Of a DNA stretch of 34,673 bases, positions 25,308-32,221 are shown piece after piece. The stretch lies in NCBI RefSeq assembly GCF_000430005.1, contig NZ_AUCY01000036.1, forward strand, positions 1-34,673, read 5' to 3'. The notes under the pieces are model-generated. The model was not told where the DNA came from. It ran no database searches and saw only the letters and a list, made by a program, of their open reading frames with translations. The stretch is from Desulfovibrio cuneatus DSM 11391 (GTDB taxonomy: Bacteria > Desulfobacterota > Desulfovibrionia > Desulfovibrionales > Desulfovibrionaceae). How positions within the stretch are numbered: the first letter of the stretch is position 1; each line of letters opens with the position of its first letter. The position numbers and the translations under genes were made by a program.

Positions 25308-26021
25308 AGCCTGTTCCCTGCTCCTTGCGTTGCAACGTCAACCCACCGTGCCGGAAAAGGCACTGCCCCAAGGCACCCTGAAAGGGGGAATAATTTGTTG
25401 TGATTGATTATGGGTCGATTTAATACTGGTAGTTGCTGTAAAATAGAACGCAACTACGCCTGGGTCAAGGCCCCCCCAAAACAGCACCATCAATGCCATT
25501 TACGCCGTGGTTACACAACGACCATGAGAAATGCACCAAGAAATTAGCCCAACAGGATAAAAGCTTCTTTTCAACAGTCATAATCACGTGTAGTATACTT
25601 AGTGTACATTAGGAAGCTGTTGATACTATTTCATGCATCAGCTCCCTACCCAAACAAGCACACGTTTGTTTATTACAAAGAAGCACAAAACCCATATGTT
25701 TTACAAGAGAAGTACATTCTCGCTTTTCATGGGGGCTGGTCTTTTAACCGTGCATAAAAAACATACGGAAACACGTAGTACGTGTTTTCCCCAATACCAG
25801 GTATAGTTGCTCCAGCCCAAATTGCCTTTGAGTGTTTTGCTTCTCAATAAAGGTACGCCGGTTGCAGCGCTCACCCTTTGCAAATACCTGCGCATGCGCC
25901 CACACAGCGGCTCTATGCCCGCGCATGCACCAACACATTGTACCACAGCATTGCACCAGAGCACTGCAACGGCACATACGCTGGTAGCCATAGGGCCGCA
26001 CTGCGGCGAAAGAGAGGTTTT
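25308..26021. other. 714-bp intergenic region before the oxidoreductase operon
   Basis: Divergent control region between the NtrC-family gene (minus) and the ferredoxin gene (plus). It is clearly more A+T-rich from about 25540 to 25760. No supported protein or RNA gene; frames at 25701-26118 on both strands lack ribosome sites and recognisable sequence. It probably contains both promoters and possibly a long 5' leader for the operon. Confidence 0.5.
25571..25599 (+). promoter_or_regulatory. Possible sigma-70 promoter toward the operon
   Basis: TCAACA, 17 bases, TATACT: four and five of six consensus matches. It would leave a 400-nt leader before the ferredoxin gene. Offered as a weak candidate in the A+T-rich part of the gap. 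Confidence 0.25.
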
Positions 26022-26249
26022 ATGCCCCGTGCAATCATTCTGGCAGAACGCTGCAAAGGCTGCTTGCTGTGCACCACCGTGTGCCCCGTTAAAATTTTAC
26101 GGCGCTCTACTGTGGTAAACAGCCAGGGCTATGCCATTGCACAGGTAAGCGACATGAGCCTGTGCACAGGCTGCGGTTCCTGCGCGCTTATTTGCCCGGA
26201 TATGGCCATTCGTGTATTTGCGCCAGAAAAACAGGAGAGGGGCGCATGA
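26022..26249 (+). CDS. vorD: 2-oxoacid:ferredoxin oxidoreductase, ferredoxin subunit
   Basis: A 75-aa 2x[4Fe-4S] ferredoxin-like delta subunit. Two complete cluster motifs are seen: Cys11, 14, 17, 21 and Cys48, 51, 54, 58, each in CxxCxxCxxxCP form. It carries electrons from the thiamine-dependent catalytic subunits to free ferredoxin. The start ATG at 26022 has GAGAGG upstream. Its stop overlaps the alpha subunit start (ATGA), so the two are coupled. The subunit is often listed as VorD, PorD or KorD depending on substrate, which sequence alone does not settle. Confidence 0.87.
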   Translation: MPRAIILAERCKGCLLCTTVCPVKILRRSTVVNSQGYAIAQVSDMSLCTGCGSCALICPDMAIRVFAPEKQERGA

Positions 26250-27436
26250 GCCCTATACATACCAACAAAAAAAGCACCCCCCCCCTTGCCACAGCCCTGT
26301 GCCAGGGCACCCTGGGCAACCAGCGTGCCACCCTGCCGCGCAGCGGGTTTGCCAAGGCACCCAAGCGCTTTATGAAAGGGAACGAAGCCATTGCCTTTGC
26401 CCTTATTGCAGGCGGTGTGCGCTGTTATTTTGGCTACCCCATTACCCCCCAAAACGAAATACCGGAAACACTGGCAGTGGAGCTACCCAAGGTGGGCGGC
26501 ACCTTTGTGCAGGCTGAAAGCGAACTGGCAGCCAGCAACATGCTGCTGGGTGCTGTGGCTTCCGGCATTCGGGCCTGCGTTTCTTCCGCCAGCCCCGGCA
26601 TTTCCCTTATGCAGGAAACCATCTCCTACATGGCGGGCAGCGAACTTCCCGGCTTTATCATCAACATGAACCGTGGTGGCCCCGGCCTTGGGGATATTTT
26701 TACCGGGCAGGGCGACTACTTTCAGTCTACCCGCGGTGGCGGCCATGGCGACTACCGCACCCTTACCCTGGCCCCTTCTTCCTGCCAGGAAGCCTACGAC
26801 CTTACCCTGCTGGGCCTGGACCTAGCCTACACCTACCGCAACCCGGTTATTTTTCATGGCGACGGTATTATTGGCACCATGAAAGAGCCTGTGCGCCTGT
26901 GGCAGCCCAAGGGCATAAACAATGGCACAGTGGAAGAATGGCAGCTTAATGGCTGCGCCGGAAGGGAAAAGCGCCTCATTAAATCTGTTTTCCTGGAACC
27001 GGGCACCCTGCCTGCCCACAACCGCAAGCTAATGGCCAAATATGCCAGTATGCAAAAAGAAGCCAGGGCAGAAGTTTTTGCCGTGGACGATGCAAAGCTT
27101 GTGGCAGTGGCTTTTGGTTCCGCCGGGCGTATTGTGAAAAGTGCGGTGCGTGCCTTGCGCGAGCAGGGCCTGCGCATTGGCCTTGTGCGCCCCATAACCC
27201 TGTACCCCTTCCCGGAAAAAATACTGGCAGCCCTGGCAGCCCAGGGAAAGCACTTTATTACCATTGAAAATAACACAGGCCAGATGGTGGAAGATGTGCG
27301 CCTTGCCGTGCGCGGCCTTGGCGATTCTGACTTCTTTGGTTACATGCCGGGGGAACTGCCCTGCACGGATGATTTTTTAGAGCCCTTGGCCAACGCCTAT
27401 GCCCGCTCCGGGCGTATGCGCCGGAGAAACCCATGA
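26246..27436 (+). CDS. vorB: 2-oxoacid:ferredoxin oxidoreductase alpha subunit (VorB-like)
   Basis: A 396-aa alpha subunit that pairs with beta to decarboxylate a 2-oxoacid and form an acyl-CoA with reduced ferredoxin. The conserved part begins at about residue 43 (MKGNEAIAFALIAGG), followed by CYFGYPITPQNEIPE, NMNRGGPGLGD, GDYFQSTRGGGHGDYRTL and the IGLVRPITLYPFPEK domain. The first 40 residues are an unusual Thr/Pro/Lys-rich extension; an in-frame ATG at 26372 would give the usual length. AGGAGAGG before 26246 supports the long form. The sequence style is that of subunits named VorB (2-oxoisovalerate), but 2-oxoglutarate or aryl-pyruvate use cannot be excluded. Overlaps the beta gene by ATGA. 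Confidence 0.88.
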   Translation: MSPIHTNKKSTPPLATALCQGTLGNQRATLPRSGFAKAPKRFMKGNEAIAFALIAGGVRCYFGYPITPQNEIPETLAVELPKVGGTFVQAESELAASNMLLGAVASGIRACVSSASPGISLMQETISYMAGSELPGFIINMNRGGPGLGDIFTGQGDYFQSTRGGGHGDYRTLTLAPSSCQEAYDLTLLGLDLAYTYRNPVIFHGDGIIGTMKEPVRLWQPKGINNGTVEEWQLNGCAGREKRLIKSVFLEPGTLPAHNRKLMAKYASMQKEARAEVFAVDDAKLVAVAFGSAGRIVKSAVRALREQGLRIGLVRPITLYPFPEKILAALAAQGKHFITIENNTGQMVEDVRLAVRGLGDSDFFGYMPGELPCTDDFLEPLANAYARSGRMRRRNP

Positions 27437-28260
27437 ATACTGTTCCCGGCCCCACCCACCAGGCGGGCGAACAAGGCCCTTGCCCCCAGCAAGGTGAGCG
27501 CGCGGTAAACCCGCCGCCCCACACCCACCTGCTTGCCCCCACCCACTACTGCCCCGGTTGCCACCACGGCATTGCCCAGCGCATGGTGGCAGAAGCCATT
27601 GACCACTACAACCTGCGGGAAAAAACAGTGGCCATTTCTTCCATTGGCTGCTCTGCCTTTATTTACCGTTACCTGGACATAGACATTCTTGAAGCCCCCC
27701 ACGGGCGCGGCCCTGCCGCTGCCACGGGCATGAAGCGGGCCCGCCCCGATTCATTCGTGTTTACCTACCAGGGCGACGGCGACCTTGCGGCCATTGGCCT
27801 TGCAGAAATTATGCATGCCGCCAACCGGGGGGAAAACCTTACCGTGGTCTTTGTGAACAACACAGTATATGGCATGACAGGCGGGCAAATGGCCCCCACC
27901 ACCCTGGTGGGCCAAAAAACCACCACCACCCCGGGGGGCCGCACCCTTGTGGAAGATGGTGGCCCCCTTCGCATGGCAGAAATAATTGGCGGGCTTGATG
28001 GCACGGCCTATGCCGCGCGTGTTTCCCTGCATGATGTAAAGCACATTCGCGCCGCGAAGCGCGCCTTGTTCAAAGCCTTTGAAGCCCAGCTGCAAAGCAA
28101 GGGGCTTGGGTTTGTGGAAATGCTTTCCGGCTGCCCCACCAACTGGCGCATGGACCCCGTTGCTGCTAACACCCGCATTGCCGAAGAAATGATTCCCGCA
28201 TTCCCCCTGGGTGTATACAAAGACATTCTGGCAGAGGCGACCACCACACCAGCACCCTAG
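27433..28260 (+). CDS. vorA: 2-oxoacid:ferredoxin oxidoreductase beta subunit
   Basis: A 275-aa thiamine-diphosphate-binding subunit. HYCPGCHHG (Cys40, Cys43) starts the conserved domain, SSIGCSAF holds another conserved Cys73, and GDGD (114-117) with VNN (141-143) forms the ThDP/Mg site, followed by YGMTGGQMAPTT. The first 30 residues are an extra Pro/Gly/Gln-rich stretch like that on the alpha subunit. The start overlaps the alpha stop (ATGA). Its own stop codon forms part of a 26-bp perfect palindrome, which separates it from the gamma gene. Confidence 0.9.
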   Translation: MNTVPGPTHQAGEQGPCPQQGERAVNPPPHTHLLAPTHYCPGCHHGIAQRMVAEAIDHYNLREKTVAISSIGCSAFIYRYLDIDILEAPHGRGPAAATGMKRARPDSFVFTYQGDGDLAAIGLAEIMHAANRGENLTVVFVNNTVYGMTGGQMAPTTLVGQKTTTTPGGRTLVEDGGPLRMAEIIGGLDGTAYAARVSLHDVKHIRAAKRALFKAFEAQLQSKGLGFVEMLSGCPTNWRMDPVAANTRIAEEMIPAFPLGVYKDILAEATTTPAP

Positions 28261-28284
28261 AGCATTGCAACGTTGCAATGCTCT
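28259..28284. repeat. 26-bp perfect palindrome at the beta-subunit stop
   Basis: AGAGCATTGCAAC and GTTGCAATGCTCT are exact complements with no spacer, starting inside the TAG stop codon. No T-run follows. Part of the arm (ACAATGCTCT) is repeated at about 28397-28406, just before the gamma gene. It could be an operator, a processing site or an RNA stabiliser inside the operon. Confidence 0.8.
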
Positions 28285-28432
28285 GTGGCTGCGCAGCGGA
28301 CACTCGCGAAGCGTATTGTTTTATTTTGGCATCTCCATGGGTTATAGAAGAATGCCCATATGCGTTACGGGAAAATGAACACAACTTTTCACAGTTACAA
28401 TGCTCTCAGGCATTCGCTTTAAAGGAACACAC

Positions 28433-29041
28433 ATGAGCCGCCCTGTAGCCCCCAAAGCACCCCCCATGTACCTTGACCTGATCATTGCCGGGTTTGGTGG
28501 GCAAGGAATTTTGCTTATGGGTAACCTGCTGGCCTGTGCGGCCATGGAAGCGGGCCTGCACGCCACATTCATTCCTGTATACGGCGCTGAAATGCGCGGC
28601 GGCACAGCCAACTGCACTGTGGTCCTTTCCAATGCGGAAATAGGCTCCCCCCTCATTCGCCGGCCCCACAGCCTTATTATTATGAACAGGCCCTCCTACG
28701 AAAAATTTGTGCCCCTCATTCAGCCAGGGGGCGTTTGTGTGGTGAACACCAATCTGGTGGAAACGCCCCCGCCTCCCCCAGCAGGCACACGCATTGTGGG
28801 GGTGCAGGCCAATGCCCTGGCAGAACAGGCAGGCAACGGCCGCCTGGCAAACATGGTGGCCCTGGGGGCCTACATTGCCGCCACAGGCGTGGTGCCCCTT
28901 GCCCTGGTGGCCCGCACCCTGCCACAGGTGCTGAGCGCCCACTACCAGCATTTGCTGGAAACAAACACCACTGCCCTTAACCTTGGCTATGCAGCGGGGG
29001 TGAAGGCGCTTGAAGCCACCACGGCGCAAGCACACGCTTGA
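28433..29041 (+). CDS. vorC: 2-oxoacid:ferredoxin oxidoreductase gamma subunit
   Basis: A 202-aa gamma subunit that completes the alpha/beta/gamma/delta complex. The LIIAGFGGQGILLMGNLL nucleotide-fold motif (GFGGQG at 20-25), FIPVYGAEMRGGTANCTVV and GSPLIRRP segments identify the family; a run of prolines (ETPPPPPAG) lies near residue 106. The ATG at 28433 has AAAGGAAC upstream; an alternative ATG at 28466 is nearer the conserved core. A 172-bp gap with a palindrome separates it from the beta gene, which is unusual for an otherwise overlapping operon. Confidence 0.88.
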   Translation: MSRPVAPKAPPMYLDLIIAGFGGQGILLMGNLLACAAMEAGLHATFIPVYGAEMRGGTANCTVVLSNAEIGSPLIRRPHSLIIMNRPSYEKFVPLIQPGGVCVVNTNLVETPPPPPAGTRIVGVQANALAEQAGNGRLANMVALGAYIAATGVVPLALVARTLPQVLSAHYQHLLETNTTALNLGYAAGVKALEATTAQAHA

Positions 29042-29067
29042 CACTGCAAATAATATCAGGCAAGAAT
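29038..29067 (+). promoter_or_regulatory. Candidate promoter overlapping the gamma-subunit stop
   Basis: A perfect TTGACA at 29038-29043, spanning the stop codon of the gamma gene, is 18 bases from AAGAAT (four of six matches to the -10 box). Transcription from here would start only about 10 bases before the leader ORF at 29085. Alternatively the leader is read from the oxidoreductase operon. Confidence 0.35.
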
Positions 29068-29084
29068 TATTTCAGGAGATTTTT

Positions 29085-29162
29085 ATGCACACCATATTTT
29101 TCTTTATGAGCTTCTTTTTTACCCCGTCTTACCGCAAGACCCTGGGGAGCGCTGCGCTGTAA
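29085..29162 (+). CDS. Phe-rich leader peptide (pheL-like)
   Basis: A 25-codon ORF with a CAGGAGA ribosome site 6 bases upstream. The product starts MHTIFFFMSFFFTP: six Phe in eight residues, in two triplets. The arrangement closely resembles the E. coli pheA leader peptide (FFF, one residue, FFF, Thr), which senses charged tRNA-Phe. The stop at 29160-29162 is 32 bases before a strong terminator, and a 48-aa membrane protein gene and a symporter gene follow. I infer a translation-coupled attenuator responding to phenylalanine. The peptide itself probably has no other function. A tiny membrane protein is the alternative reading, but the helix would be very short. Confidence 0.6.
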   Translation: MHTIFFFMSFFFTPSYRKTLGSAAL

Positions 29163-29167
29163 AAAGA

Positions 29168-29226
29168 AGCCGAAAGAAACCGGCTGAAAATACCAAGCCG
29201 CCGACCTAAGGGTCGGCGGCTTTTTT
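29168..29226 (+). terminator. Attenuator/terminator after the leader peptide
   Basis: The terminator is a 12-bp stem, AAGCCGCCGACC (29195-29206), loop TAAG, GGTCGGCGGCTT, running into six T's (29221-29226). Just before it are AGCCG (29168-29172) and CGGCT (29181-29185), which can pair with each other, while CGGCT can also pair with AGCCG of the terminator's left arm (29196-29200). This gives possible protector, antiterminator and terminator forms, but the first two have only 5 bp. The terminator itself is certain; the switching is inferred. Confidence 0.8.
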
Positions 29227-29274
29227 GTTAACCCATGCCGGGCATGCTGCCACGGCCAACCTAAAGGAACGCGT

Positions 29275-29421
29275 ATGGAACCAGTGGAAAGTTTTTGGGG
29301 GAAAATTGACCTGTTTGTATTTATCACCCTGGCTTCAGTAGTTGGGGCCATTGTCTATTCAGGCCTTCGCCTTGTGCAGGGGTTTGTGCAGGGTGCCACC
29401 GGCCAGACCAGTAAGAAGTAA
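29275..29421 (+). CDS. 48-aa single-helix membrane protein, symporter partner
   Basis: A small ORF missed by a length cut-off. MEPVESFWGKIDLFVFITLA begins the chain; a membrane helix spans about residues 12-36 and the tail ends TGQTSKK. AAAGGAAC lies just upstream of the ATG. It stands between the leader terminator and the symporter gene, same strand. Some sodium:solute symporters have small accessory or stabilising subunits encoded directly upstream, and I infer such a role. No family is recognised with certainty. Confidence 0.7.
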   Translation: MEPVESFWGKIDLFVFITLASVVGAIVYSGLRLVQGFVQGATGQTSKK

Positions 29422-29454
29422 TTATCAAATAGTAATAATTATATGACAGCATTA

Positions 29455-29578
29455 GAAACGCTCAGTTTTTCGTTTGGCAAGGCACGAGCTTTTTTTGAGG
29501 TGGGTGCTGGACTCTTACCGTCCTGCCCCTCCTCAAAAAAAGTGAGAAACGCTGCCAAACGGAATAAATCAGCGTTTC
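29455..29578. repeat. Large hairpin family H, 124-bp copy
   Basis: GAAACGCT (29455-29462) pairs with AGCGTTTC (29571-29578), CGTTTGGC (29471-29478) with GCCAAACG (29554-29561), and CTTTTTTTGAGG (29489-29500) exactly with CCTCAAAAAAAG (29531-29542). The whole unit can fold as one long interrupted hairpin. It sits between the small membrane protein gene and the symporter gene. Confidence 0.9.
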
Positions 29579-29583
29579 CTTAT

Positions 29584-29597
29584 AATTGATAACAATT
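29584..29597. promoter_or_regulatory. Short inverted repeat before the symporter gene
   Basis: AATTG-ataa-CAATT, ending 12 bases before the symporter ATG and overlapping neither the hairpin repeat nor the ribosome site. It could be an operator half-site pair, but it is short and A+T-rich, so chance is possible. Confidence 0.25.
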
Positions 29598-29609
29598 CGA
29601 GGGGGAACA

Positions 29610-31064
29610 ATGCCTTCACTTTCTATGCTAGCCTTATGGGGCGGTTATATTGCTTTCATGATCTACCTTACCCGCAAAGGCCGTGGGCACGACGCCGTAC
29701 TTTCCGGCCCGGTGAAATTTTCCGTGCAGGCCCTTGCTTATGTGGCCACCTACATTTCTTCCGTAGCCCTGGTGGGCTTTGGCGGCCTTTCCCATAAATA
29801 CGGCATGCAGGTACTGGCAGTGGCAGCAGGCGTGGCCTGGCTGGGTACCTGGGCTGTGTATGCCAAGCTGGCCTGGCCCACCCGCCAGTGGCAGCAAAAA
29901 CTTGGGGTGCGCACCCCCGCCCAACTGCTGGCCTATGGGCACAATGCACCGGGCCTGCGCCGCTTCTTTGGGGCCATTTTTGCCTTGCTCCTGGCGGTGT
30001 ACGCTTCCGCCGTTATCAAAGGCGCTGCCATTATGATGGTAGACATTATTCCCGTGGAACTGAACACCCTGGTGTGGATTGTGGCCGTGCTGGTTGGCCT
30101 TACGGTGTACATTGGGGGGATGCGCGGCGTGCTGTACACGGAAGCCATGCAAGGCGCGGTAATGCTGGTAGGCATTGTTATGCTCACCGCTGCCGTGCTT
30201 GCCAAGGTGGGTGGCCCGGTTGAGGGAATGCGGGCCCTTGCTGCACTGCCGCCAGATTCCTTCGCCAACCAAGGGTTTCTTTCCCTTTCTTCTGGCGACC
30301 AGGGCATGTTTATTATCTCCCTGGTGCTGGTAACGTCCATTTCTGTGTGGTCGCAGCCACAAATGATACAGCGCCACTTTGCCCTGGCAGACAAAAACGC
30401 TGCCATGCGTTCTGCCCCCCTGGCCATGCTGGTGGCCAGCATTTTGCTGGGCGGCGTGTTCTTTTCTTCTGCCCTTTCCCGTGTGTTCATTCCCACCATT
30501 GAATCGGCAGACAAGCTGGTGCCCCACCTTGTGGCCATGCTGTTGCCGGAAGTGGGCCGCCAGCTCTTTATTCTGGCCATTGTTTCTGCTTCCCTTTCCA
30601 CCGCCACAGCCCTGTACCACATTGCTGTGGCGGCCATGGTGGAAGATATTCCCGGCAAGCAAACCGGGCGCGGTACATGGCTTATGGGCATTATTGCCTG
30701 CGTGGTTATTGCCGGGGGCAGCGCTGGGCTGAAGGGGGCACTTATATCCATGGTGCACGTGACAAGCTGGACGCTGATAGCCGCCAGTTCGTTTGTGCCG
30801 TACCTTATGCTGGTGGTGTGGGGGAAGCAGTCTTCCCGTGGGGCCTGGTGCAGCGCCATTGGGGGGAGTATTTGCTGCATGGCGTGGTACTTGTTGGCGT
30901 ATCCACAAACGGCGCTGGTGGTGCCGGTTTTAGGTAGCCTTGGGGCGAAGATACCACCGTTTGTGGTGGGGGTTGGGGCTTCGGCACTGTGCTGGGGTGC
31001 GCAGGCGGTGCTCATGCCGGAAAGGGTGAAGGAAGAAGAAGAGGTGACGGAAGGGGCGGTGTAA
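29610..31064 (+). CDS. Sodium:solute symporter (SSS family)
   Basis: A 484-aa polytopic inner-membrane protein with about 12-13 hydrophobic helices, typical in length for the SSS family (PutP, PanF and relatives), which couple Na+ entry to uptake of amino acids, vitamins or organic acids. Seen features: VATYISSVALVGFGGL in the first helices, KGAAIMMVDIIPVE, VGLTVYIGGMRGVLYTE as in family members, and SASLSTATALYH, a Ser/Thr-rich helix like the one holding the Na+ site. The ATG at 29610 has GAGGGGG upstream. Substrate is not readable from sequence; the Phe-rich leader upstream points to phenylalanine or another aromatic compound. Followed by a terminator-like hairpin. Confidence 0.9.
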   Translation: MPSLSMLALWGGYIAFMIYLTRKGRGHDAVLSGPVKFSVQALAYVATYISSVALVGFGGLSHKYGMQVLAVAAGVAWLGTWAVYAKLAWPTRQWQQKLGVRTPAQLLAYGHNAPGLRRFFGAIFALLLAVYASAVIKGAAIMMVDIIPVELNTLVWIVAVLVGLTVYIGGMRGVLYTEAMQGAVMLVGIVMLTAAVLAKVGGPVEGMRALAALPPDSFANQGFLSLSSGDQGMFIISLVLVTSISVWSQPQMIQRHFALADKNAAMRSAPLAMLVASILLGGVFFSSALSRVFIPTIESADKLVPHLVAMLLPEVGRQLFILAIVSASLSTATALYHIAVAAMVEDIPGKQTGRGTWLMGIIACVVIAGGSAGLKGALISMVHVTSWTLIAASSFVPYLMLVVWGKQSSRGAWCSAIGGSICCMAWYLLAYPQTALVVPVLGSLGAKIPPFVVGVGASALCWGAQAVLMPERVKEEEEVTEGAV

Positions 31065-31088
31065 AAAGGGGGCTTTAGTTGGAAGAAG

Positions 31089-31124
31089 AGGGGGTGGCGC
31101 GAGGGGCGTGCCACCCCCTTGGTT
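31089..31124 (+). terminator. Probable terminator of the symporter gene
   Basis: GGGGGTGGC (31090-31098) and GCCACCCCC (31110-31118) form a 9-bp G+C-rich stem, followed by TTGGTTTT. The T-run is interrupted, but the location 25 bases after the stop supports the call. Confidence 0.65.
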
Positions 31125-31148
31125 TTGTAAGAGGTGGGGATGCGCGGG

Positions 31149-31580
31149 GGATTGCGGCGCAAGCGCCACACCATTCCTCTGTTCTTTTTTTGTTTGCCGC
31201 TCCGCTTGGGTGGAAACATGGAGTTTCGTGCGGCGTGTCGCCGCGTACGCTTGTGGTTTTTTGTTTTGTTTGCCGCTCCGCTTAGGTGGAAACACGAAGT
31301 TTTTTCGTTTGGCAAGGCATTCGGCGCAAGCACCGTCATCCACGCGCAGGCGGGGATCCAGTATTTTCAATGTGATAGCGCGTAGTTTTGTGCGGCGTGC
31401 CGCCGCGCCAGCCTAAGCACCGTCATCCCTGCAAAGGCAGGGATCCAGTATTTTTTGGGTGATAGTATTTTCTTGCGGCGCAAGCGCCACACCATTCCTC
31501 TGTTCTTTTTTTGTTTCCCGCTCCGCTAGGGTCAGGGGGCCCTTGTGCGGCCCCCTAACAACCCCACACCCACGGGGTTG
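31149..31580 (+). repeat. Dense mosaic of hairpin repeat modules
   Basis: In order: the GCGCAAGCGC module with its CATTCCTCTGTTC tail (31149-31206) and again at 31474-31530; family G, CGCTTGTGGTTTTTTG plus GTTTGCCGCTCCGCTT (31229-31291); a left-arm fragment of family H, TTTTTTCGTTTGGCAAGGCA (about 31301-31320); two CGTCATCC...GGGGATCCAG or GCAGGGATCCAG hairpins (about 31335-31361 and 31421-31450); and a GGGGGCCC...GGCCCCC hairpin (about 31535-31554). Modules are joined in different combinations, each attached to the same CGCTCCGCT core. Confidence 0.85.
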
Positions 31581-32221
31581 CACCCCGTGTCCCCGCTAAG
31601 CTTGTGGCCCGCGCTCAGGTAGATTTGTTTCGCTCACTCGAAGACTCGTACGCTGCACAAATATATTCGCGCGGAGAGTGCACCGTGCAGAACATGAGAG
31701 AGGGGGCGCTTATCGGTTACTTGCTGGGAAAAAGACTGTGCCACAGAAGGTAATTTCTGCGAAGTCGGAGAGTGGAGGCGAAACGATTGCACTCCGAGTG
31801 AGTAGGCGGGCGCAGCAAAGCGCACGTGGGCTAGGGGTAACTCGAAGAATTATCTGTACGGTGCGGCGAAGACGCGACCTTCTCCTCTCGGGCTTCGTGG
31901 AGATGCACAGGCAGCAAAGCTGCCCGCGCCCTCTGCCCTCGCTCCACGGCTCGCTACGCTTGCGACTGCCGTCGGCTTTAGTGAAGATTCACGCCACCAT
32001 CATTAGGAAAGATAGCGAGTAGTTTTGTACGGTACACGCCTCCTCTCAGCTATTCCACGCACCCTCTCTCAGCTATTCCACCCGCCCTTCTCCCGCGTGT
32101 CATAAGCATACAACCAAGCCTTACCACAATTACCTCCTTCTGCTATGGGGAAAACAACTGCCGTGTATTCGTTGTGAATCATACGGCACAATTGTATTCC
32201 ATTTATGGCAGGAGGCAGTAT
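31581..32221. other. Gene-free region before the Rhs gene
   Basis: About 640 bases with no supported gene. It contains a CGGGGT/ACCCCG hairpin (about 31578-31591), a stretch of unclear origin (31600-31880), a relative of the 184-bp repeat (31885-31986) and a short 23-bp-spaced direct repeat of CTCTCAGCTATTCCAC at 32043 and 32066. Translation of 31600-32170 gives no Rhs-like sequence, so this is not an obvious remnant of a longer Rhs N-terminus. The Rhs promoter is presumably in the A+T-richer end near 32100-32210. Confidence 0.5.
31885..31986 (+). repeat. Diverged relative of the 184-bp repeat
   Basis: CTCGGGCTTCGTGGAGATG, then a GGCAGC-aaa-GCTGCC hairpin in place of the CAGCCAGC one, then CCCTCGCTCCACGGCTCGC and CTGCCGTCGGCTTTAG as in the array at 5018. 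Framework conserved, hairpin stem different. Confidence 0.8.

Noticed and set aside
25701-26118. Short frames on both strands before the ferredoxin gene
   Set aside because: No ribosome sites, amino-acid content typical of chance frames, and one overlaps the true ferredoxin gene in another frame.
29584-29597. lac-operator-like site before the symporter
   Set aside because: Shares only ATAACAATT with the lac operator; no LacI-type gene nearby. Kept only as a weak inverted repeat.
31229-31560. Insertion sequence or transposon remnant
   Set aside because: No transposase fragment in any frame, and the repeats are short hairpin modules without paired terminal inverted repeats.
32174-32221. Upstream GTG start for the Rhs gene
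   Set aside because: No ribosome site there, while ATG at 32222 has AGGAGG at ideal spacing.
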